Source: Salinilacihabitans rarus
Lineage (GTDB): Archaea; Halobacteriota; Halobacteria; Halobacteriales; Natrialbaceae
Reading direction: 5' to 3'
Length of the DNA stretch: 64,000 nt
Assembly: GCF_024296665.1 (NCBI RefSeq)
Contig: NZ_CP100762.1
Span: 3,534,001-3,598,000, forward strand
The position numbers and the translations under genes were made by a program. Positions 57,994 to 64,000 of this stretch are shown piece by piece (positions within the stretch are counted from its first letter, which is position 1; each line of letters opens with the position of its first letter). The notes below the pieces were generated by a model. That model was not told the origin of the DNA and did no database searches. It saw nothing but the letters and a program-made list of their open reading frames with translations.

Positions 57994-59061
57994 ATGGACG
58001 ACACGACGCTTTCGGACCGGCTCCGACAGCTTGGGTTGTCGGAGAAGGAGATCGCCACCTACCTGACGATCCTCGAACACGGGGAGGCGAAAGCGAGCAC
58101 CGTCGCCGACGACGCCGGCGTCTCGAAACGCTACGTCTACAGCGTAAGCGAGAAACTCGACGACCGCGGGTTCGTCGAGGTGCTCGACCACGCCGTGCCG
58201 ACGACGATCCGGGCGAACCCGCCCGAGGAGGTCGTCGCCGACCTGACGAGCGACCTGCAGGCGCTCGAACCGGCGCTGGTCGACCGCTACGGCGACGCCC
58301 CCGAGCAGGAACGGGAGTTCGAGGTGATCAAGACCCGGACGACGATCCTCAAACGGATCAAGGAACTGCTCGCGCGGGCCGAAGACGAGGTGACGGTGTC
58401 GATTCCCGCGCCGCTGCTCGGGGAGGTCGAGGATCGGCTGCGCGAGACGGTCGACCGGGGCGTGCTGGTGATCCTGCTGGTCACCGGCGACGGCGACGGC
58501 ACCCTCGGGCCCGAGCGGTTCGACGGCGTCGCCAGCGTCGTCCGCGTCTGGGAGGAGAACGCCCCCGTGATCGTCACGGCCGACCGGCAGTTCGGGCTGT
58601 TCGCGCCGAACGAGATGCTCGTCCGGACGAACGCCGGCAAGCAGGGGATCGCCATCGCACAGGCGCAACTCGTCCCGATCATCGTCGGCTCGTTCTTCGG
58701 CAACTACTGGCCGATGGCGACCCAGGCGTACGTCACCGACCCCGTGGACCTCCCCCGGACGTTCACCGGCTTCAGACACGCCGTCCTGCAGGCGACGCTG
58801 CACCTGGAGGTCGGCGACGAGGTCCGCGTGAGCGCCGAGGCGCGGCCGGTCGGCACCGACGACGAGTACGGCGCCGTCGAGGGGACGCTCGTCGGCGTCC
58901 GACAGGGGCTGATCGAGCCGACGCGGGACGTCTTCGCCGTCGAGAACGCCCTGATCGTCGAGACCGACGACGGCGAGCGGGTGAGCGTCGGCGGCGAGGG
59001 CGCGTTCGTCGAGGACTACGAGGCGCGGACGGCGACGCTCGAACCCGCCGTCCCCGAGTAA
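57994..59061 (+). CDS. trmB: TrmB-family sugar-sensing transcriptional regulator
   Basis: A 355-residue regulator. Residues 1-85 form a winged helix (LRQLGLSEKEIATYLTILEHGEAKASTVADDAGVSKRYVYSVSEKLDDRGF, by pattern), and the remainder forms the TrmB sugar-binding region, ending in a small beta domain (residues about 265-355). TrmB proteins bind maltose, sucrose or glucose and regulate sugar uptake and hydrolysis. Its position right after the GH13 gene and near the importer suggests that it controls this whole block. The promoter element CTTCTTACC sits about 26-34 bases upstream. Confidence 0.9.
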   Translation: MDDTTLSDRLRQLGLSEKEIATYLTILEHGEAKASTVADDAGVSKRYVYSVSEKLDDRGFVEVLDHAVPTTIRANPPEEVVADLTSDLQALEPALVDRYGDAPEQEREFEVIKTRTTILKRIKELLARAEDEVTVSIPAPLLGEVEDRLRETVDRGVLVILLVTGDGDGTLGPERFDGVASVVRVWEENAPVIVTADRQFGLFAPNEMLVRTNAGKQGIAIAQAQLVPIIVGSFFGNYWPMATQAYVTDPVDLPRTFTGFRHAVLQATLHLEVGDEVRVSAEARPVGTDDEYGAVEGTLVGVRQGLIEPTRDVFAVENALIVETDDGERVSVGGEGAFVEDYEARTATLEPAVPE

Positions 59062-59100
59062 ACCGAACGGCTTACCCCGAACCGGCCGATAGCCGCTCGC

Positions 59101-60063
59101 ATGGAAGCCGTGGTCGCCGCCGAGGAGCTACGAAAGACGTACGGCGAGACGGTCGCGCTGGCGGGGGTGTCGCTGTCGGTCGGACGCGGCGAGGTGTTCG
59201 GCCTCATCGGCCCCAACGGCGCCGGCAAGACGACGCTCGTGCGCGCGCTGACGGGGACGACGACGCCGGACGCGGGCGCCGCGCGGATTCTGGGCGAGTC
59301 GCCGGCGGCCGTCGACCGCGACCGACTGGGCGTCCTGCCGCAGTCGTTCGCGCCACCCGAGCGACTCACTGCCCGCGAACTGCTCGCCTACTACGCCGGG
59401 CTCTACGAGGACGCCCGCGACCCCGACGACGTCCTCGCGGACGTCGGCCTCGCCGACGCCGACGACACCTGGTACGAGAAGCTCTCGGGCGGCCAGCGCC
59501 GGCGCGTCTGCGTCGGCACCGCGCTCGTCAACGACCCCGACGTGCTCTTCCTCGACGAGCCGACCACCGGCATCGACCCCGCCGGGCGGCGCACCGTCTG
59601 GCGGCTGATCGAGGACCTCGCCGACGCCGGGACGACCGTCTTTCTCACCACCCACGACATGGCCGAGGCCGAACGGCTGGCCGACCGCGTCGGCCTGCTC
59701 GCCGACGGCGACCTCGTCGCGGTCGGCGCGCCGGCGGCCCTCGTCGCCGAACACGGCGGCGCGAGCCGGCTCGTCGTCGAGACCGCGGCCGATCCCGACG
59801 AACTCGCCGCGCTCGGCCACCCCGTCGAGCCGCGAAACGACGGGCTCGTCGTCCGCGAGGTCGAACCGGCCGAGATCGGCCGCGTCGTCGACGCGCTCGA
59901 CGACCGCGGGATCGAGTACACCGGTCTCTCGTGGACCGAGCCGGATCTTGAGGACGTCTACCTCGCGCTGGCGGGCGAGACGGAGCGCCTGCGGACCGCC
60001 CGGGCGACGGCGCCGTCGGCGGCGGCGCCGGCGGACGCCGCGGCCGGAGGTGAGCGGCGATGA
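59101..60063 (+). CDS. ABC transporter ATP-binding protein (DrrA/CcmA type)
   Basis: A 320-residue ATPase with Walker A GPNGAGKTT, signature LSGGQRRRVCV, Walker B VLFLDEPTTGIDP and THDMAEAERLADR. Its longer C-terminus (residues about 215-320) carries a beta domain (PVEPRNDGLVVREVEPAEI) as in DrrA-type exporters of drugs or lipids. It overlaps the following permease gene by 4 bases (ATGA), so the two form a two-gene exporter. The ligand is unknown. Confidence 0.92.
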   Translation: MEAVVAAEELRKTYGETVALAGVSLSVGRGEVFGLIGPNGAGKTTLVRALTGTTTPDAGAARILGESPAAVDRDRLGVLPQSFAPPERLTARELLAYYAGLYEDARDPDDVLADVGLADADDTWYEKLSGGQRRRVCVGTALVNDPDVLFLDEPTTGIDPAGRRTVWRLIEDLADAGTTVFLTTHDMAEAERLADRVGLLADGDLVAVGAPAALVAEHGGASRLVVETAADPDELAALGHPVEPRNDGLVVREVEPAEIGRVVDALDDRGIEYTGLSWTEPDLEDVYLALAGETERLRTARATAPSAAAPADAAAGGERR

Positions 60064-60833
60064 CCCGGACCGGGCGCGTCCGTGCGGCGGCGGGCGCCGA
60101 GTGGCGGTCGTTCGTCCGCCGGCGGACGGCCGTCTTCTTCACGTTCTTCTTCCCCGTCATCCTGATCGTCATCTTCGGGGCGCTCGTGCGCACGGACCCC
60201 ACCGGCGGCGGCCTCTTCGCCGAGCCGCCGGCGTACTACGTGCCGGGCTATCTCGCCACCGTCGTCCTCTTCACGCCGCTGTCGCGGCTGGGCAGCGAGG
60301 TCGCCCGCCACCGCGAGGACAACCGCTTCGAGAAGCTGGCGACGACGCCGCTCTCCCGGGGGGAGTGGCTGCTCGCCCAGACGGCCGTCAACGCGGCCAT
60401 CATCGGCATCGCGAGCCTGCTCATCCTCGCGCTGGTCGTCGCGCTGACCGGCGCCGAGATCGCGTTCTCGGCGCTGCTCGTTCCGTACGTGCTGGTCGGC
60501 GTCGTCTGCTTCTGTGGCGTCGGCGCGTTGCTGGGCAGTTACACCGACTCCCGCGACGGCGCCGTCGCCGCCAGCAACGCCCTCGGGCTGCCGTTGCTGT
60601 TCCTCTCGGAGACGTTCGTCCCGCTCTCGCAGCTCCCGGGCTGGTTCGGGCCCGTCGTGAACCTCTCGCCGCTGACCTACTTCGCCCGCGGGGTTCGGGC
60701 GGCGACGTACCCCGCGGCCGGAACGCCCGCCGTGGCCGGCGTCGACCCGGTTCTCGCCAACCTCGCCGTCCTGTCGGCCCTCGCCGTCATCGCGTTCGCG
60801 CTGGGCGCGCGGTCGATCCCCCGGACGGACTGA
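60060..60833 (+). CDS. ABC-2 type exporter permease
   Basis: A 257-residue membrane protein with six helices. The first helix and loop (RRRTAVFFTFFFPVILIVIFGALV) and the helix block FSALLVPYVLVGVVCFCGVGALLGSY match ABC-2 permeases of the DrrB kind, with an FVPLSQLPGWFGPVVNLSPLTYFARGVR motif near the end. It overlaps the ATPase gene by 4 bases. Together they would move a small hydrophobic molecule or lipid out of the cell. Confidence 0.9.
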   Translation: MTRTGRVRAAAGAEWRSFVRRRTAVFFTFFFPVILIVIFGALVRTDPTGGGLFAEPPAYYVPGYLATVVLFTPLSRLGSEVARHREDNRFEKLATTPLSRGEWLLAQTAVNAAIIGIASLLILALVVALTGAEIAFSALLVPYVLVGVVCFCGVGALLGSYTDSRDGAVAASNALGLPLLFLSETFVPLSQLPGWFGPVVNLSPLTYFARGVRAATYPAAGTPAVAGVDPVLANLAVLSALAVIAFALGARSIPRTD

Positions 60834-61000
60834 GCCGGCGGCGATCGGTCGGGAGTCGGGTGGCCGGGCGCCACGCTCGCGTAACGCCGCCGTTAGATGC
60901 GTAGTCTACCACGTACCGGTTAATATAACCAGTGAATAGTTGCATCCATCGCGTTTCGGGGACGAATTCACGTGTGCCGACGAAGTATACGCTCTCCGAA

Positions 61001-62245
61001 ATGTTCCGAACCCGTGACTGTACGACCCGTCGAACGGTGCTGAAAGGACTCGGCGCGACCGCGGTCGGCCTCGGTGCCGTGGGTTCCACGGCGAGCGCGA
61101 ATCGGGGAGGTGGCGACCGGAGCCCGCGGCTGGAACTGGTCGGCCACACCACGCTCGGCGCGTGCGACGGCGCGAACACCCACGGCGCCGTAAACGAGGA
61201 CCTCGATCTCGCCGCGGTCGGATCGTTCGTCTTCGGTAACAACGAATTGCGCATCATCGACATCTCTGACCCCTCCGACCCGGAGATGGTTTCGACGATC
61301 GGCACGGACCCCGAAGGCCACTCCAGCGACATCCGTAACTCGGACATCCATCCCACGAAACCGTGGGTGTTCACCGCCAACGAAGGCGGAGAAGATGCCG
61401 GTTGGGCCATCGTCGATGCGAGCGATCGTACGGATCCCACTCGCTTCGGCCCGTATACGGTCGAAGACTCCGAAAGTGGCGCCCACAACGTCCAGACCTT
61501 CGGCGAAGACTACCTCATCACGGCGGGCCACGGGCGCGGGATCGTCGTCTACGACATCTCCGATCCCGGGGACCCCGTGGAAGTGTCGAGCTTCGAGGAG
61601 GTCCACGTCCACGCCGCGCACGTCCGCGGTGACTACGTGTACCTCGCCGCCTCGGGCAATGGACTGTACATCCTCGACATGAGCGACCCCGAGAGCCCCG
61701 CGGTCGCTGCATCGTTCGACTTCGAGGAGGAGGAAGGCCAGGACGCCCCCCTCCGATGGGCCCATCATTCGGTCCCGCATCCTTCAGAAGACATCGTTCT
61801 GGTCGGCGAGGAGATCGGTACGGGCGAACCGGGGTACAAGCACGTTATCGACTTCGACCTCGACACCGGCGAGACGAACCTCCGATCCTCGTTCCAGTTC
61901 CCACAGCACGCCACCATGCCGACCGGCAAACAGGGCTTCTGGTGGACCGGACACTTCTCGGACTGGGGTGTCGGCGATCAGGAGGACGTGCTGTTCAGCG
62001 GCGATTACAAGGCCGGTGTCCAGGTGTTCGACCTCTCGGACCCCGACGACCCCGTACGGATCGACCAGTACCTGCCGACCGAGGGGATCGGCGAGGTTCG
62101 CCGCGAGGACCCCGCACGGCTGGGTCTGGTGGACCACGTCCCGTTCACGTGGGGCGCGGAGAGCCAACTCGCGGGAGACAGCGGCCGCGTCTACGTGTCC
62201 GACGCCACCACCGGCTTCTACGTCCTCACCCTCGAAGGGTACTGA
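61001..62245 (+). CDS. Tat-exported LVIVD-repeat beta-propeller protein
   Basis: A 414-residue protein. The N-terminus is a Tat-type signal (TTRRTVLKGLGATAVGLGAVGSTASA, about residues 7-34, with cleavage near ASA). The rest holds five LVIVD repeats with the pattern (hydrophobic)-x-D-(I/M/L/A)-S-D-P-x-(D/S)-P: IIDISDPSDP, AIVDASDRTDP, VVYDISDPGDP, YILDMSDPESP and VQVFDLSDPDDP. They should form a beta-propeller at the cell surface. No catalytic motif is visible. The GC content looks a little lower than in neighbouring genes. The ATG at 61001 is chosen because it begins the signal sequence. Confidence 0.85.
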   Translation: MFRTRDCTTRRTVLKGLGATAVGLGAVGSTASANRGGGDRSPRLELVGHTTLGACDGANTHGAVNEDLDLAAVGSFVFGNNELRIIDISDPSDPEMVSTIGTDPEGHSSDIRNSDIHPTKPWVFTANEGGEDAGWAIVDASDRTDPTRFGPYTVEDSESGAHNVQTFGEDYLITAGHGRGIVVYDISDPGDPVEVSSFEEVHVHAAHVRGDYVYLAASGNGLYILDMSDPESPAVAASFDFEEEEGQDAPLRWAHHSVPHPSEDIVLVGEEIGTGEPGYKHVIDFDLDTGETNLRSSFQFPQHATMPTGKQGFWWTGHFSDWGVGDQEDVLFSGDYKAGVQVFDLSDPDDPVRIDQYLPTEGIGEVRREDPARLGLVDHVPFTWGAESQLAGDSGRVYVSDATTGFYVLTLEGY

Positions 62246-62346
62246 GACCCCGCGGTCCCTCCGCTACCGACGACTCGCCACCGCGGACGGACCGACGCCT
62301 GCCCCCGACGGCGGGACGACGCCGACGGGTCGCCGGCGACCGGCCG

Positions 62347-62793
62347 CTACTCGGACGCTCGCATCCGCCCGGAGTAGTCCCAGCCGTACACCGCGTCGGG
62401 ATCGATCGCGATCCGCACCTCCTCCCTGCCCTCGGCGAGCAGTCGGTCGGCCAGCGGCGAGTCCGTCCCGCCGAGGTAGCGTTCGAGCAACGCCCGCAGC
62501 AGTTCCTTCCCCTCGTCCGGCGCGACCGCCGCGGTGCCGCGGCCCCTGACGCCGCGGTAGGGCGGCTCGTTCGTCGACACCTCGAACGCGACGCCGGGGT
62601 CCGACTCGACGTACTCGACCACGTCGGCGCTCGCCGACGTCGCACAGTGCAGTCGGCCGTCGCGGTACAGGAACCACAGCGAGAGCATCCAGAGGTGGCC
62701 CGACGGCGTCCGGCAGGCGACCCTGACGGGGACCGCGGTCGCTTCGAGGAACGCCTCGACCTCCTCGCGGGCGAGACCGCCGCGTACGCGCAT
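62347..62793 (-). CDS. Pyridoxamine 5'-phosphate oxidase-fold (PPOX) protein
   Basis: A 148-residue protein with the split-barrel pattern: REEVEAFLEATAVPVRVACRTPSGHLWMLSLWFLYRDGRLHCATSASADVVEYVE (by pattern), then VAFEVSTNEPPYRGVRGRGTAAVAP. PPOX-fold proteins bind FMN or F420. Stand-alone archaeal members are often F420-dependent reductases or biliverdin-like binding proteins. The family does not fix the substrate. It is followed on its strand by nothing in the window. Confidence 0.8.
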   Translation of the reverse strand: MRVRGGLAREEVEAFLEATAVPVRVACRTPSGHLWMLSLWFLYRDGRLHCATSASADVVEYVESDPGVAFEVSTNEPPYRGVRGRGTAAVAPDEGKELLRALLERYLGGTDSPLADRLLAEGREEVRIAIDPDAVYGWDYSGRMRASE

Positions 62794-62843
62794 GGGCGTC
62801 CCAACGTGCCGTCGGGACAAAAATCGGTGTCCCCTGCGGACCG

Positions 62844-63866
62844 TCAGGCCGCCTCGTCGATCAGTTCGCGCACGTCGACGCGCCTGCCCTCCCGGTCGGC
62901 GGCGTAGGCGGCCTCGGTCAGCGCCGTCACCTGCAGGCCGACGTCGGCGGGGACGGCCGGCTCGGTGCCGCCGGCGACCGAACTGAGGAAGTTCTCGAGT
63001 TTCGCCGTCGTCAGCGTCGTGAAGTCCGTCCGGGCGTCGACCACGCTCTCGTAGACCGCGGCGCCGCGTTCCGCGAGGCGGATCGTCTCGCCGTCGAAGG
63101 TGACCCGGCCGTTGGTCCCCCAGATGGCGTACCCCTCCGAGGGGACGAGGTCGACGCCGTCGCCGCTCACCGTCACCCCCGCGATCACCGGGTCGCCCTC
63201 CCGGTCGAGTTCCACCGAGAGCGCGCTGTTGACGTCGATCCCGGGCTCGTCGTACTGCATTCGGGCGGAGACCGACAGCGGCTCCGTCCCGGTGATCCAC
63301 AGCAGCGCGTCGAGGAGGTGCGAGCCGGTGTCGTACAGCTGTCCGCCGCCCGACAGCGCGGGGTCGACCCGCCAGGTCCCCTCGTGGAGGCCGACCCAGT
63401 TCTGTCCGAGGTAGGCGTTCGCGGCGTGGATCCGCCCGAGGCGTCCGCTGTCGACGAGGCGCTTTACCTCGGTGAACCCCGGGTGGAAGTGGCGCTGGTA
63501 GCCGACCTCCAGGGTCAGCTCCCGATCGCGGGCCAGTTCGACCAGTTCCACCGCCTGATCGACCTCGGTCACCATCGGCTTCTCGAGGTAGACGTGGACG
63601 CCGGCTTCGAGACACGCCCGCGCCTGCTCGTAGTGGAACGCGTGGGGCGTGACGATCAGGGCGACGTCGACGTCCGCGCCGTGGTCCTCCAGCATCGACT
63701 CGTGGTCCTCGTAGGCCGGCGCGTCGAACTGTCGTTCGAACACGCGGCGGGCGTCGGGCGAGACGTCGGTGCCGGCGACGACCTCGACGCCATCGAGGCT
63801 CGCCAGCACCTCCAGTTCGAGCTGTCCGAGCCCGCCGAGACCGATCGCCGCCGCGCGGAAATCCAT
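62844..63866 (-). CDS. Gfo/Idh/MocA-family oxidoreductase
   Basis: A 340-residue NAD(P)-dependent dehydrogenase. A Rossmann motif (AAIGLGGLGQLELEVLA) opens the protein, and the EKP motif is in VYLEKPMVTEVDQ (about residue 97, Lys for catalysis). The C-terminal domain begins near residue 125 with the characteristic GGGQLYDTGSHLLDALLWITG (about residues 171-191, conserved Asp/His). These enzymes act on sugars, inositol or sugar derivatives. The substrate is open. The gene is divergent from whatever follows the window. Confidence 0.9.
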   Translation of the reverse strand: MDFRAAAIGLGGLGQLELEVLASLDGVEVVAGTDVSPDARRVFERQFDAPAYEDHESMLEDHGADVDVALIVTPHAFHYEQARACLEAGVHVYLEKPMVTEVDQAVELVELARDRELTLEVGYQRHFHPGFTEVKRLVDSGRLGRIHAANAYLGQNWVGLHEGTWRVDPALSGGGQLYDTGSHLLDALLWITGTEPLSVSARMQYDEPGIDVNSALSVELDREGDPVIAGVTVSGDGVDLVPSEGYAIWGTNGRVTFDGETIRLAERGAAVYESVVDARTDFTTLTTAKLENFLSSVAGGTEPAVPADVGLQVTALTEAAYAADREGRRVDVRELIDEAA

Positions 63867-63962
63867 ACGCCTACTCGGGTATCCGGCGAGAAAAGCCCTT
63901 CCCGGCCCGTCAGTCCGCGAAACGGTCGATCACCGACGACCGTCTTTGTTCGTAACCGGTCG

Positions 63963-64000
63963 ATGGTGAGCCCTACCGGAAGCTACTCGCGTCACGGCGT
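63963..64000 (+). CDS. Possible start of a further gene, cut by the window end
   Basis: An ATG at 63963 opens a frame that remains open to the window end (MVSPTGSYSRHG). It lies about 20 bases after the run TCTTTGTTCG, a weak promoter-like signal, on the strand divergent from the dehydrogenase gene. The evidence is thin and no product can be named. Confidence 0.3.
   Translation, partial: MVSPTGSYSRHG

Overview
The window is a piece of a haloarchaeal (class Halobacteria) chromosome. The GC content is very high, the predicted proteins are strongly acidic (Asp/Glu-rich), many genes start only about 25-30 bases after an archaeal TATA box and are therefore probably leaderless, and exported proteins carry twin-arginine signals, some ending in a lipobox. 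Several gene families are haloarchaeal hallmarks: preQ0 synthesis for archaeosine, short 'DUF7xxx' proteins, TrmB regulators and IS1341-type TnpB elements. I could not assign a genus. Genes are packed densely on both strands and no stretch over 300 bases is empty. The longest gaps (13508-13761, 25628-25876 and 28685-28914) hold no gene I can support. I saw no rRNA, no complete tRNA and no CRISPR array.

Layout. 1-1355: tail of an Lrp/AsnC regulator, a START-like protein and a NosL-type copper lipoprotein. 1372-2961: a degenerate IS1341-type element, with matching hairpins at both ends, a divergent 47-residue ribbon-helix-helix-like gene and a tnpB broken by two frameshifts. 3001-4568: a short FAD oxidoreductase and an EamA-type transporter. 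4573-6553: the queD-queE-queC operon for preQ0. 6603-13507: small regulators, a CinA-like protein, a COG3199 NAD-kinase-like protein, an AbrB/PhoU phosphate-type regulator, a LEA14-like protein coupled to a small conserved gene, and a nitrilase. 13762-30669: central carbon and acyl-CoA metabolism. This part holds two aldehyde dehydrogenases, an acyl-CoA dehydrogenase, two glutamate dehydrogenases around a CitE-like lyase, a MaoC hydratase and an acyl-CoA carboxylase beta chain with an extra N-terminal segment, mixed with PH-domain and other membrane proteins.

30879-38038: a Tat-exported trypsin-like protein, a gluconeogenic aldolase/fructose-bisphosphatase pair with a 4-base GTGA overlap, a 3-hydroxyacyl-CoA dehydrogenase, a squalene-synthase-type enzyme and a second acyl-CoA dehydrogenase. 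38049-48938: many poorly known proteins, including a zinc-finger/HEAT-like protein, a family-4-like uracil-DNA glycosylase without any cysteine, and a fused heme A synthase-like/heme O synthase. 49004-59061: a carbohydrate system, with an ABC importer operon (two permeases and a Tat lipoprotein binding protein), a divergent MalK-type ATPase, two divergent glycoside hydrolases without signal peptides (GH15-like and GH13) and a TrmB regulator. This reads as maltodextrin import followed by cytoplasmic hydrolysis. 59101-64000: a drug/lipid-type ABC exporter, a Tat-exported LVIVD beta-propeller, a PPOX-fold protein and a Gfo/Idh/MocA dehydrogenase.

The observations most worth a second look are the cysteine-less glycosylase, the fused two-step heme pathway protein, the apparent CTG start in a CTGA overlap, the small regulator inside the decayed TnpB element, the carboxylase N-terminal segment, and two well-placed inverted repeats that look like operators.
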